Assembly (NCBI RefSeq): GCF_001636295.1
Contig: NZ_CP014209.1
Span: forward strand, 1,364,001-1,428,000
Reading direction: 5' to 3'
DNA length: 64,000 bases
Origin: Isoptericola dokdonensis DS-3
GTDB taxonomy: Bacteria > Actinomycetota > Actinomycetes > Actinomycetales > Cellulomonadaceae
Part shown: positions 1-8,131 of the stretch, piece by piece
Layout of the letters: each line of letters opens with the position of its first letter
How positions within the stretch are numbered: the first letter of the stretch is position 1
Notes under the pieces: generated by a model
Database searches by the model: none
The model's input: only the letters and a program-made list of their open reading frames with translations
Told to the model about the DNA's origin: nothing
Translations under genes and position numbers: made by a program

Positions 1-296
1 AGCTGGCCGAGCTCGATGAGGTCGCGGATCTCCCGCAGCGACTCGACGTCGGCGGCGGTGAAACGGGCCTCGTGGTGGTCGCTGACGGGCAGGCCCAGCC
101 AGCGCCAGTAGTCCTCGACGAACTCGGCCGAGGCGCCCGTCGCGGCGAGCAGGTCGTCGAAGTCGTACCGGCGGGGCCCGCCGAGGATCAGCTCGTCGAT
201 GCGGCCGGCGGCGTCGCGCGGACCGTCGTCCGGCAGGTCGGCCGACGCCGGGGGAAGGGGGACCTCGGGGGTCTCCTGGGGGGTCTTGCTGGTCAC
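1..296 (-). CDS. Adenylate/guanylate cyclase N-terminal part (truncated by window edge)
   Basis: Only the first 98 codons are present; the gene runs off the left edge. It starts with GTG at 296. The visible part opens with an acidic, proline-rich leader and then a helical segment (about residues 30-98, with EFVEDYWRWLGL and RFTAADVESLREIRDLIELG). This resembles the N-terminal regulatory domain that precedes the catalytic domain of Rv1264-type class III adenylate cyclases. It diverges from nothing close: birA follows on the same strand. The catalytic domain is outside the window, so the call rests on the N-terminal pattern and on recalled gene neighbourhoods in related actinobacteria. If right, it makes cAMP, which fits the CRP-like sites seen before sdhC and gltA. 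Confidence 0.55.
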   Translation of the reverse strand, partial: MTSKTPQETPEVPLPPASADLPDDGPRDAAGRIDELILGGPRRYDFDDLLAATGASAEFVEDYWRWLGLPVSDHHEARFTAADVESLREIRDLIELGQ

Positions 297-371
297 GCCC
301 CCACTGTAACGGGGGTCACCTGGGCGTCCGCTGTGCCCGCTCCCGCCGCACGACCGCCCAGCGGAGGACCG

Positions 372-1235
372 TCACGCGCCGGCGAGGCGCAGGTGGTGCA
401 CGTCGCCCGCGGTGACGACCCGTTCCCGCACGCTGCCGTCGCCCTCCGTCGCGACGACCAGCGCCCCGTCGTCGGTCAGCCCGACGGCCGTCCCCTCGAG
501 GACCTCGGCGCCACCCGCGAGCTCGACCCGCACCCGGGCGCCGAGGGTCGCCGACGCCGCCGCGCACTCCTCGGCGAGCCCGCACCCGGTCGCGTCACCG
601 TCCGCCGCCTCGAGCCGCCCGAGCAGACCGAGGAGCTCGGTCGTGACGGCGGCGAGCAGGTCGCCACGGTCCGCGACCGTGCCGGCGAGGCGCAGCGACG
701 TCGCCGTCGGGACGGGCAGCTCGCCGGCCTCCTGGTCCACGTTGAGCCCCACGCCGAGCACCACCGTCGGGTGCGCCGGGCCGGGCACCGCCTCGGCGAG
801 CACGCCCGCCACCTTGCGGAAGGCGCCGAACCCGTCGATCTCGTCGGCGTGCGGCAGCAGGACGTCGTTGGGCCACTTCACGCGCGCCTCGACGCCGGTC
901 GTGGCGAGGGCGCGCACGACCGCGAGCCCGGCGAGCAGCGGCACCCAGCCGAGCGCCGTCCCCGGGACGTCGGGACGCAGCAGCCAGGACGCGGTGAGTG
1001 CGGCTCCGGGCGGCGTCCGCCACGACCGGCCGGCGCGCCCGCGCCCCGCCGTCTGGTGCTCGGCCACCAGCAGCGCCGGCGCCTGGGCCGTCGTCGTGCG
1101 GGCGCGCGCGACCAGGTCGGCGTGCGTCGACGCGGACTCCGCGACCACGTCGAGGCGGGCCAGCGGGCCGGTGGGGCGCAGCAGGGCGCGTCGCAGGAGC
1201 TCGACGTCGAGCGGGGTGCGGGACATGGTGGACAT
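372..1235 (-). CDS. birA: Biotin--[acetyl-CoA-carboxylase] ligase
   Basis: The 287-residue protein activates biotin to biotinyl-5'-AMP and attaches it to the lysine of the carboxylase BCCP domain. The biotin/ATP loop GRGRAGRSW is at residues 64-72 and KWPND at 120-124, both diagnostic of the family. There is no N-terminal helix-turn-helix, so it is a monofunctional ligase and not a BirA repressor. A C-terminal SH3-like domain follows (about 235-287). It is divergent from accD (1363), whose partner AccA at 8132 is the obvious substrate. A second in-frame ATG at 1226 is an alternative start. The same birA-accD-accE arrangement is recalled from Mycobacterium. Confidence 0.93.
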   Translation of the reverse strand: MSTMSRTPLDVELLRRALLRPTGPLARLDVVAESASTHADLVARARTTTAQAPALLVAEHQTAGRGRAGRSWRTPPGAALTASWLLRPDVPGTALGWVPLLAGLAVVRALATTGVEARVKWPNDVLLPHADEIDGFGAFRKVAGVLAEAVPGPAHPTVVLGVGLNVDQEAGELPVPTATSLRLAGTVADRGDLLAAVTTELLGLLGRLEAADGDATGCGLAEECAAASATLGARVRVELAGGAEVLEGTAVGLTDDGALVVATEGDGSVRERVVTAGDVHHLRLAGA

Positions 1236-1280
1236 GCTGCTACGCCACGACCCGCGCCGTCACGGCCGCGCGTCGACTTT

Positions 1281-1311
1281 GTGGGAAACGCACAAAAGTG
1301 CGCGAGGGGCG
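1281..1311 (+). promoter_or_regulatory. Bipartite motif shared with the accA upstream region
   Basis: GTGGGAAAC at 1281-1289, 14 bases, then GAGGGGCG at 1304-1311. The same two words spaced by 15 bases occur at 8024-8055 before accA. A shared operator for the two carboxylase subunits is inferred. Confidence 0.4.
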
Positions 1312-1349
1312 CGGGCCTGTCGCGCATCGATCCTCACGGCTGCACGACC

Positions 1350-1355
1350 TAGGGT
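1350..1355 (+). promoter_or_regulatory. -10 box of leaderless accD transcript
   Basis: TAGGGT ends seven bases before the GTG start at 1363, which places the likely transcription start at the start codon. No Shine-Dalgarno sequence is present, as expected for a leaderless mRNA. Confidence 0.6.
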
Positions 1356-1362
1356 CACGAGT

Positions 1363-2940
1363 GTGAAGACCACTGCCGACAAGCTCGCCGAGCTCGACCG
1401 CCGCCGCACCGCTGCGATCACCGAGCCGGAGGCGACCGCCCGGACCAAGCAGCACGCGCGCGGCCGGAAGACGGCCCGCGAGCGCATCGAGGCGCTGCTC
1501 GACGAGGGCTCCTTCGTCGAGCTCGACGCCCTGGCGACGCACCGCAGCCGCAACTTCGGCATGGACGCCAAGCGGCTGCCGGGCGACGGGGTCGTCACCG
1601 GCCACGGCACCGTCGACGGCCGCCAGGTGTGCGTGTTCTCCCAGGACTTCACCGTGTTCGGCGGGTCGCTGGGCGAGGTGCACGGCGAGAAGATCACCAA
1701 GGTGCAGGACCTCGCGCTGCGCACCGGGGTGCCGATCATCGGGATCTCCGACGGCGGTGGCGCCCGCATCCAGGAGGGCGTCGCGGCGCTCACCCAGTTC
1801 GCCGAGATGTTCCGGCGCAACGTCGCCGCGTCCGGCGTGATCCCGCAGATCTCGCTGATCCTCGGCCCGAGCGCCGGCGGCGCCGTCTACTCCCCCGCCC
1901 TGACGGACTTCATCGTCATGGCCGACGGGACGTCCAACATGTTCATCACCGGCCCCGACGTCATCAAGACCGTCACCGGTGAGGACGTCGACTTCGAGAC
2001 GCTCGGCGGCGGCCGCACGCACAACGCGACGTCCGGCGTCGCGCACTACCTCGGCGAGGACGAGGACGACGCGATCGACTACGTGCGTCACCTCGTCGGG
2101 TACCTGCCGCAGAACAACCTGTCGGACGCGCCGACGTTCGCCCCCGAGGACGAGACCGCGCTCGAGGTCACGCCCGACGACGAGGCGCTCGATGCGATCG
2201 TCCCCGACGGCGACAACCAGCCGTACGACATGCGGGCCGTCGTCGAGACGGTGCTCGACCCGGACTCGTTCCTCGAGGTGCAGCCGCTGTACGCGCCGAA
2301 CGTGCTGGTCGGCTTCGGGCACGTCGAGGGACAGTCCGTCGGCATCGTCGCGAACCAGCCGCAGCAGATGGCCGGCACGCTCGACATCAACGCGTCCGAG
2401 AAGGCCGCCCGGTTCGTGCGCACCTGCGACGCGTTCAACATCCCCGTGCTGACGTTCGTCGACGTGCCCGGGTTCCTGCCCGGCGTCGGCCAGGAGCACC
2501 AGGGCATCATCCGGCGTGGCGCGAAGCTCATCTACGCGTACGCCGAGGCCACCGTGCCGCTCGTCACCGTCATCACCCGCAAGGCGTACGGCGGCGCGTA
2601 CATCGTCATGGGCTCCAAGCAGCTCGGCGCGGACGTCAACCTCGCATGGCCGACGGCCCAGGTCGCCGTCATGGGCGCCTCCGGTGCCGTGAACATCCTC
2701 CAGCGCCGCGCGCTGAAGCAGGTCGCCGACGACGGCGGGGACGTCGAGACCGAGCGCGCGCGGCTCACCGACGAGTACACCGAGGCCATCGTCAACCCGT
2801 GGGACGCCGCCGAGCGCGGGTACGTCGACGCCGTCATCCGACCGTCCGAGACCCGCGTGCAGGTCGTCCGCGCCCTGCGTGCCCTGCGCAGCAAGCGCGC
2901 CAGCCTGCCCCCGAAGAAGCACGGCAACATCCCGCTGTGA
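1363..2940 (+). CDS. accD: Acyl-CoA carboxylase, beta (carboxyltransferase) subunit
   Basis: The 525-residue carboxyltransferase moves CO2 from carboxybiotin to acetyl- or propionyl-CoA, giving malonyl- or methylmalonyl-CoA. The crotonase-like N and C halves are complete. The oxyanion glycines are visible in [11 protein letters not shown] and [13 protein letters not shown] (N domain) and in the C domain around GAYIVMGSK. The length and the GNIPL end match AccD5/PccB. GTG at 1363 was chosen because a TAGGGT -10 box sits seven bases upstream; the reading frame stays open further left but runs antisense through birA. AccE follows in the same direction and the biotinylated AccA subunit is at 8132. 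Substrate preference cannot be read reliably. Confidence 0.95.
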   Translation: MKTTADKLAELDRRRTAAITEPEATARTKQHARGRKTARERIEALLDEGSFVELDALATHRSRNFGMDAKRLPGDGVVTGHGTVDGRQVCVFSQDFTVFGGSLGEVHGEKITKVQDLALRTGVPIIGISDGGGARIQEGVAALTQFAEMFRRNVAASGVIPQISLILGPSAGGAVYSPALTDFIVMADGTSNMFITGPDVIKTVTGEDVDFETLGGGRTHNATSGVAHYLGEDEDDAIDYVRHLVGYLPQNNLSDAPTFAPEDETALEVTPDDEALDAIVPDGDNQPYDMRAVVETVLDPDSFLEVQPLYAPNVLVGFGHVEGQSVGIVANQPQQMAGTLDINASEKAARFVRTCDAFNIPVLTFVDVPGFLPGVGQEHQGIIRRGAKLIYAYAEATVPLVTVITRKAYGGAYIVMGSKQLGADVNLAWPTAQVAVMGASGAVNILQRRALKQVADDGGDVETERARLTDEYTEAIVNPWDAAERGYVDAVIRPSETRVQVVRALRALRSKRASLPPKKHGNIPL

Positions 2941-2963
2941 GCGGTGTCTGAGAGGATCGGACG

Positions 2964-3503
2964 ATGAGCCACGAGGACACCACCCACGGACCCTCGCCGC
3001 TGGGCGACGTGGACGCCGACCCGATGCACCGGGCCGTCGACGCGCTGGCCGCGGCGCTGCACGAGTACGTCGACGCCGCCGTCGGCGTGCGCGCCGAGTT
3101 CGGTGCGCACGAGGCCGACGAGGACCCCCGGATCCTCGCGCTCGAGCACCGCGTGGGCACGCTCAACGGCACCCTGTTCGACGCCCTGCACGACGCGCTC
3201 GGCATGCACCCGGACCTCACCACGTCCGTGTGGGAGCCCGACGAGGCCGACGACCACGACGACGCCGAGGACCTGCCCGAGGGCACCGTCCCCGCCGAGG
3301 CGTTCTACCTCGGGTTCGTCGTCGCGGACTCCCCCGCCGGGGCGTCGATGACGCTCGACGGCGTCATCGAGCTGCTGGACGAGGCGGGCGAGAACGCCGC
3401 GGCGCGGCTCGTCGGCGGCGGCTACCACGTCATGGAGTGGGCCGCGTCGCGCGGTCTGCCGCCAGGGTTCGGCGACGACGCGGACGAGGAGGACGACGAG
3501 TGA
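2964..3503 (+). CDS. Hypothetical acidic protein between accD and accE
   Basis: A 179-residue, strongly acidic protein with a Shine-Dalgarno-like AGAGGA before ATG 2964. It has no signal peptide or membrane segment. The middle (about 25-80) looks helical, and the end is an Asp/Glu run. Its stop overlaps the accE start (GTG at 3500), so the two are translationally coupled. I recognise no family. Its position inside a carboxylase operon suggests a link to fatty-acid precursor supply, but that is inference only. Confidence 0.75.
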   Translation: MSHEDTTHGPSPLGDVDADPMHRAVDALAAALHEYVDAAVGVRAEFGAHEADEDPRILALEHRVGTLNGTLFDALHDALGMHPDLTTSVWEPDEADDHDDAEDLPEGTVPAEAFYLGFVVADSPAGASMTLDGVIELLDEAGENAAARLVGGGYHVMEWAASRGLPPGFGDDADEEDDE

Positions 3504-3739
3504 GCCCCCAGGTGCGCGTGGTGCGCGGCGCCCCGGACGACGTCGAGGTGGCTGCGCTCGTGGCCGGCCTCGCCGCCGTCACGGCCCGCGACGACCTGCC
3601 CGACGACGTCGCCCCCGTGGACGAGTGGACCAACCGGGCCCGGAACCTGCGCGGCAACGGCGCGGCGACCGCCCGCAGCTTCGGCGGGCGCGCCGGACGG
3701 CACAACGTCGACGCCTTCCGCTGGAGCCTGCGGTCATGA
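3500..3739 (+). CDS. accE: Acyl-CoA carboxylase epsilon subunit
   Basis: A 79-residue protein starting at GTG 3500. It has the AccE pattern: an N-terminal strand (VRVVRGAPDDVEVAALVAGL) that packs against the beta subunit, a variable middle, and a C-terminal W..R motif (FRWSLRS). Epsilon subunits of actinobacterial carboxylases bridge or stabilise the alpha and beta subunits. It overlaps the preceding gene by four bases and the following membrane-protein gene by four bases (ATGA at 3736), so it sits in the middle of a coupled operon. It is short enough to be missed by gene finders. Confidence 0.85.
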   Translation: MSPQVRVVRGAPDDVEVAALVAGLAAVTARDDLPDDVAPVDEWTNRARNLRGNGAATARSFGGRAGRHNVDAFRWSLRS

Positions 3740-4296
3740 GCGTGCGCTGGAACCAGGTCGACACCCCCGCCGAGGTCGAGGCCCCGCTCGGCGACCTGCC
3801 CGCCCCCGCGAAGCCGGGCCTCGTGCGGCGCTGGCTGTGGCTGGTCGGGCTCGTCGTCACCGCCGGCGTGTACGTCGCGCGGCGCCTGATCGACAACCCG
3901 TCCGGCGAGCTCGAGATGTGGCTCATGCTCGGCCTGCTCGGCGGCCTCGCCCTCACCGCGGTGGCCGCGCTCGTGCGGTACCGGGACGACCAGCGCCTCG
4001 CCGCCGAGACGAAGGCCGTCGAGGAGCTGCGCCGCGACGCCCGCTCCACGACGGGCTCGGTCACCGTGTCCGAGCGGCCCGCCGGGGACGACGTCATGCT
4101 GCGCGGCCTGCTCACCTACCCCCGCGGCGCCGAGACGGCCGAGGACACCTGGTCGCTGCTCGTCGCCGACGGCGACGCCCCCGGCCCTCGGCCCGGCGAC
4201 CCCGTCGCCGTGTGGTGGGCGCCGGGCACCGACACCGTCGTGGTCCGCTACCACCGGGGCTGGGCGGACGACGTCCGCGGTCGCACCCGCCGCTGA
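3736..4296 (+). CDS. Two-span membrane protein, unknown function
   Basis: A 186-residue protein starting at ATG 3736 inside the accE stop. Two hydrophobic segments (about 33-48 and 61-80) are followed by a basic helix and a soluble domain of about 100 residues. That domain ends in GDPVAVWWAPGTDTVVVRYHRG and resembles a small beta-rich fold. It is the last gene of the accD operon; the hairpin element at 4334 follows. I do not recognise the family. A membrane-anchored accessory of lipid synthesis is possible but not shown. Confidence 0.75.
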   Translation: MSVRWNQVDTPAEVEAPLGDLPAPAKPGLVRRWLWLVGLVVTAGVYVARRLIDNPSGELEMWLMLGLLGGLALTAVAALVRYRDDQRLAAETKAVEELRRDARSTTGSVTVSERPAGDDVMLRGLLTYPRGAETAEDTWSLLVADGDAPGPRPGDPVAVWWAPGTDTVVVRYHRGWADDVRGRTRR

Positions 4297-4333
4297 CTCC
4301 CCGGCCACCGGCCGCTCCCGCGCTGTGCCCCCT

Positions 4334-4416
4334 CACGAGCGTCTCTGAATGTCTCCCAACCTCCGGCTTTGAGCGACATTCAGAGACGCTCGCCCGCGCG
4401 TGCAGAGACGCTCGTG
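4334..4416. repeat. Inverted repeat with an extra arm copy
   Basis: Perfect 17-bp arms at 4337-4353 and 4375-4391 (left arm GAGCGTCTCTGAATGTC) with a 21-base loop. A further copy of CAGAGACGCTCGTG at 4403-4416 can pair with 4334-4347 instead, so two alternative hairpins exist. There is no T-run. It may end the accD operon. The short word repeated at 22-bp spacing resembles the arrays at 35703 and 47757. Confidence 0.75.
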
Positions 4417-4464
4417 ATCGACCGGACCCCAGGAAGCGGTTTCCCGGGGCGATAGGCTCTCCGC

Positions 4465-6219
4465 GTGACCCACGACACCTCCGGCGCCCCCACCTCGGGC
4501 AACCCCACCAGCTCCCCCCGCACCCCGACGCCGCTCGACGCCGTCGCCGACGCGTACGTCCGTGACTCCGCGGCGCTGCGCCCGGACGAGGCGACGATGA
4601 TGGGGCTGCCGGGTCACGACCACGAGCTGCCCGATCTCTCCCCCGCGGGCCACGACGCCCGCGCGGACCTGGACCGGGCGCTGCTGCTCCGGCTGGACGA
4701 GCTGGAGGCCGCTGGCGAGGCACCAGTGGACGCCGTCGATCGGGTGACCCTCGCGGCGCTGCGCGAGCGCGTGGGCCTCGCCGTCGAGCAGCACGAGGCG
4801 GGCGACCCGCAGACGAGCCTCAACAACATCGCGTCGCCGGTGCAGGACCTGCGGGACCTGTTCGACGTCATGCCGACGGGCACGGTCGAGGCGTGGGAGA
4901 ACGTCGCGGCGCGACTGAACGCGATCCCGGACGCTCTCGCCGGGTACACCGCGTCGCTGCGGTGGGGCGCGGAGCGCGGCCGGGTCGCGGCGGTCCGCCA
5001 GGTGCGCGCCGTCGTCGAGCAGGCCCGCGAGCTCGCCGGCGACGGCTCGACGTTCACGGCCATGGTCCGGGGCGAGGAGGCGGCGCGGGTGCTGGACGAC
5101 TCGGCCGCGTGCTCGCTGGTGCGGGCCGAGCTGGAGCGCGGGGCGACCGCGGCGCGCGCCGCCTGCGCGGAGCTCGCGGACTTCCTCGAGTCGGAGCTGG
5201 CCCCGCAGGCGCCGGAGCAGGACGCCGTCGGGCGCGAGGCGTACGCGCGGTACTCGCGGGAGTTCCTCGGCGCGGCGGTCGACCTCGACGAGACCTACGA
5301 GTGGGGCCTGGCGGAGCTGGCCCGGATCGTCGCCGAGCAGGAGGCGCTCGCCCGCCAGATCGCCGGCCCCGACGCGACGGTCGCCGACGCCGTCGCCGTG
5401 CTCGACGCCGACCCGGCCGGCCAGCTCCACGGCACCGACGAGCTGCGCGCCTGGATGCAGGAGACCGCGGACCGCGCCGTCGCGGACCTCGCGGGCGTCC
5501 ACTTCGACATCGAGGGCCCCGTCCGCACGATCGAGTGCATGATCGCCCCCACGCAGACCGGCGGCATCTACTACACCCCGCCGAGCGACGACTTCTCGCG
5601 CCCGGGCCGCATGTGGTGGTCCGTGCCGACGGGCGTCACCGAGTTCACCACCTGGCGCGAGACCACGACCGTCTACCACGAGGGCGTCCCCGGCCACCAC
5701 CTGCAGTGCGCCGCCGCGGTCGCCGCGCGCGACACCCTCAACTCGTGGCGTCGCCTCGCCTGCTGGGTGTCGGGCCACGGCGAGGGCTGGGCCCTGTACG
5801 CGGAGCGGCTCATGGCCGACCTCGGCCACCTCGACGACCCGGGCGACCGGTTCGGCATGCTCGACGCCCAGCGGCTGCGCGCCGCCCGGGTCGTGCTCGA
5901 CCTCGGCGTGCACCTCGGCAAGCCGTGCCCCGAGCAGTGGGGCGGCGGCACGTGGGACGCCGACAAGGCGTGGACGTTCCTGGCCGCCAACGCCAACATG
6001 GACGAGGCGTTCCTGCGGTTCGAGCTCGACCGCTACCTCGGCTGGCCGGGGCAGGCCCCGTCGTACAAGGTCGGGCAGCGGCTGTGGGAGCAGATCCGCG
6101 ACGACGCCCGTTCGGCCGCGCAGGCCCGCGGCGAGGAGCTCGACCTGCGGGCGTTCCACGCCCGCGCGCTCGGCCTCGGCTCGGTGGGGCTGGACGTGCT
6201 GCGCGACGCCCTCGCCTGA
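4465..6219 (+). CDS. DUF885 family protein (putative metallopeptidase)
   Basis: A 584-residue cytoplasmic protein. HEGVPGHH at residues 405-412 followed by HGEGWA at 438-443 gives an HExxxHH plus downstream Glu arrangement, typical of DUF885 proteins and suggestive of a gluzincin-type zinc site. No signal peptide is seen. The start is GTG 4465, six bases after a TAGGCT -10 box (4453-4458), indicating a leaderless mRNA. The stop overlaps the ATG of the AEC transporter by one base (TGATG at 6217-6221), so the two are coupled. The substrate is unknown; related proteins are usually annotated as hypothetical or as dipeptidases. Confidence 0.88.
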   Translation: MTHDTSGAPTSGNPTSSPRTPTPLDAVADAYVRDSAALRPDEATMMGLPGHDHELPDLSPAGHDARADLDRALLLRLDELEAAGEAPVDAVDRVTLAALRERVGLAVEQHEAGDPQTSLNNIASPVQDLRDLFDVMPTGTVEAWENVAARLNAIPDALAGYTASLRWGAERGRVAAVRQVRAVVEQARELAGDGSTFTAMVRGEEAARVLDDSAACSLVRAELERGATAARAACAELADFLESELAPQAPEQDAVGREAYARYSREFLGAAVDLDETYEWGLAELARIVAEQEALARQIAGPDATVADAVAVLDADPAGQLHGTDELRAWMQETADRAVADLAGVHFDIEGPVRTIECMIAPTQTGGIYYTPPSDDFSRPGRMWWSVPTGVTEFTTWRETTTVYHEGVPGHHLQCAAAVAARDTLNSWRRLACWVSGHGEGWALYAERLMADLGHLDDPGDRFGMLDAQRLRAARVVLDLGVHLGKPCPEQWGGGTWDADKAWTFLAANANMDEAFLRFELDRYLGWPGQAPSYKVGQRLWEQIRDDARSAAQARGEELDLRAFHARALGLGSVGLDVLRDALA

Positions 6220-7139
6220 TGCAGGGGATCGTCACCGGCTTCGCGATCATCGGCGTCGTCATCGCCGCCGGGTACGTCGCGGCGCGGCTGCGCCTCGGCG
6301 GCCCGGAGGCGGGCACGGCGCTCAACCGGATCGGGTTCTTCGTCGCCAGCCCGGCCCTGCTGTTCACGGTGGTCGCCGACGCCGACCTCGGCGCGCTGCT
6401 CGGCCTGCCGCTGCTCGTGCAGCTGGTCTCCGCCGTCGTCGTGGCGGCGATGTTCGTGACGGTCAATCTGCTCTGGTTCCGGTTGCGCACCCCCGAGGCC
6501 ACGATCGGCGCGCTCGGGTCGAGCTACGTCAACGCCGGCAACATCGGCCTGCCCGTCGCCGTGTACGTGCTCGGCGACGCCTCGGCGGCCGTGCCCGTGA
6601 TCGCTCTCCAGCTGCTCGTCATCAGCCCGCTGGTGCTGCTCCTGCTGGACGCGTCGACCAGCGGGACCGTGTCGTGGAAGTTCGTGCTCAGCCAGCCGGT
6701 GCGCAACCCGATCATCCTCGGAGCGCTCGCCGGGGCGGCGGTGTCGCTGACGGGTGTCACGGTGCCGGACGTCGTGATCGCGCCGCTGGAGATCCTCGGC
6801 GGCGCGGCCGTCCCGATGATCCTGCTCGCCTTCGGCATGTCCCTGCACGGGTCGCGGCCGCTCCGCGGCGAGGAGGGGCGCGGGCCCGTCGTCGTCGCGT
6901 CCGTCCTCAAGGCGGTCGTCATGCCGGCGGTCGCCTTCGTCACCGCCCGGTACGTGTTCGGGCTCGACGACGCCGAGGTCGTCTCGGCGGTCACCCTCGC
7001 CGCCCTGCCCACGGCGCAGAACATCTACAACTACGCCGCGCGGTTCCGTCGCGGCGACGTGCTGGCCCGTGACGTCGTCCTGGTCACCACGCTCGCCTCA
7101 CCGGTCGTCATGCTCGTCGCGGCGGTGCTGCTCACCTGA
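6219..7139 (+). CDS. AEC family transporter (auxin efflux carrier-like)
   Basis: A 306-residue membrane protein with about ten hydrophobic segments in two five-helix halves. The AEC signature is visible in SSYVNAGNIGLPVAVYVLGD (first-half helix break) and in TLAALPTAQNIYNYA (second half). Bacterial members move small organic acids or amino-acid derivatives; the substrate is not predictable here. It starts at ATG 6219 inside the stop of the DUF885 gene. Co-transcription with a putative peptidase may point to peptide-derived substrates, but that is inference. A hairpin follows at 7211. Confidence 0.9.
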   Translation: MQGIVTGFAIIGVVIAAGYVAARLRLGGPEAGTALNRIGFFVASPALLFTVVADADLGALLGLPLLVQLVSAVVVAAMFVTVNLLWFRLRTPEATIGALGSSYVNAGNIGLPVAVYVLGDASAAVPVIALQLLVISPLVLLLLDASTSGTVSWKFVLSQPVRNPIILGALAGAAVSLTGVTVPDVVIAPLEILGGAAVPMILLAFGMSLHGSRPLRGEEGRGPVVVASVLKAVVMPAVAFVTARYVFGLDDAEVVSAVTLAALPTAQNIYNYAARFRRGDVLARDVVLVTTLASPVVMLVAAVLLT

Positions 7140-7210
7140 CCCACGGCGTCGCACGGCCCGCCAGGGATGAACGGTCCGACGGCCACGACGGTCAGTTCGG
7201 TCGTTCGGAG

Positions 7211-7240
7211 CCGGTTCGGCAGCCCGAGCTGCCGAGCCGG
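7211..7240 (+). terminator. Hairpin after the DUF885-AEC operon
   Basis: A 12-bp stem (CCGGTTCGGCAG with CTGCCGAGCCGG, one G-T pair) and a 6-base loop, 70 bases after the AEC stop and before maf. There is no T-run, which is usual for this GC content. Confidence 0.5.
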
Positions 7241-7281
7241 GCCCGTCCTGCCGATCACATCCCAGGGGCTAGGGTCTTCCC

Positions 7282-7929
7282 GTGGTGCACCTCGTCCTGG
7301 CCAGCCAGTCCCCCGCCCGCCTGTCGACCCTGCGCAGCGCGGGCGTCGACCCGACGGTGATCGTCTCGGCCGTGGACGAGGACGCGGTGCTCGCCGCCGC
7401 CCGCGAGCGGTTCGCCGATCTCCCGCCCGAGGACGCGGTGCTCGCGCTCGCCCAGGCGAAGGCGGAGGCCGTCGCGAACCACGTGGAGGACACCGACGGC
7501 CCGAGCGCGCTGGTGCTGGGCTGCGACTCGATGCTGGAGATCGACGGCGAGATCGTCGGCAAGCCGGGCACGCCCGAGACGGCGCGAGAGCGCTGGCGAC
7601 TCATGCGTGGCCGCTCGGGCGTGCTGCACACGGGCCACTGGGTGGTGGACGTGCGCGACGCGGAGGACGGCGGCACGGGCGCGACCCTGGGGGCGACGTC
7701 GTCGACCACGGTGTTCTTCGCGGACCTCGACGACGACGAGATCGACGCGTACGTCGCCACGGGCGAACCGCTGCAGGTGGCGGGCGCGTTCACGATCGAC
7801 GGCCTCGGCGGCCCGTACGTGGAGCGGATCGAGGGCGACCACCACGGCGTCGTGGGGGTGAGCCTGCCGCTGCTGCGGGAGCTGCTCGGCGCGATCGACG
7901 TCTCCTGGCACCTGCTGCGTCAGGGCTGA
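7282..7929 (+). CDS. maf: Maf family nucleotide pyrophosphatase
   Basis: A 215-residue house-cleaning enzyme that hydrolyses non-canonical or modified nucleoside triphosphates to monophosphates. The family's N-terminal loop is visible as LASQSPARLSTL (residues 5-16). The acidic catalytic segment GCDSMLEIDGEIVGKP and the C-terminal IDGLGGPYVERIEGD motif follow. The GTG start at 7282 is preceded by TAGGGT (7270-7275) with a six-base gap, so the mRNA is probably leaderless. Maf between accE and accA is recalled from Mycobacterium (Rv3282) and supports the synteny. Confidence 0.93.
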   Translation: MVHLVLASQSPARLSTLRSAGVDPTVIVSAVDEDAVLAAARERFADLPPEDAVLALAQAKAEAVANHVEDTDGPSALVLGCDSMLEIDGEIVGKPGTPETARERWRLMRGRSGVLHTGHWVVDVRDAEDGGTGATLGATSSTTVFFADLDDDEIDAYVATGEPLQVAGAFTIDGLGGPYVERIEGDHHGVVGVSLPLLRELLGAIDVSWHLLRQG

Positions 7930-8023
7930 CCACAGCCGCCCCCGGCGGGGCCGACAGGACGGGCCCGCCTGCCGATTCCACCAAGGCCGGGCGCACCTCG
8001 GGCGCCCTGCGCCGGGTGCCAAT

Positions 8024-8055
8024 GTGGGAAACCTCCAAGACGCACCCGAGGGGCG
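8024..8055 (+). promoter_or_regulatory. Bipartite motif shared with the accD upstream region
   Basis: GTGGGAAAC at 8024-8032, 15 bases, then GAGGGGCG at 8048-8055. It lies 77-108 bases before the accA start, against 52-82 bases for the accD copy. Confidence 0.4.
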
Positions 8056-8131
8056 TTGGCCCGCGGCACAGACTTCCGCGACGACTCCTCCCGGGTGCGG
8101 GTCGGCGCTCCCCGGCGCGTTACGGTGAGCC

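Noticed and set aside
1240-2922. A 560-codon open frame on the minus strand across accD
   Set aside because: It is the complement of the well-conserved carboxyltransferase gene and has no domain pattern.
8024-8060. GGGAAAC...CGTT before accA as an ECF sigma promoter
   Set aside because: The spacing of about 21 bases is too long for ECF promoters (16-18), the accD copy has no CGTT, and both genes have a good leaderless -10 further downstream.
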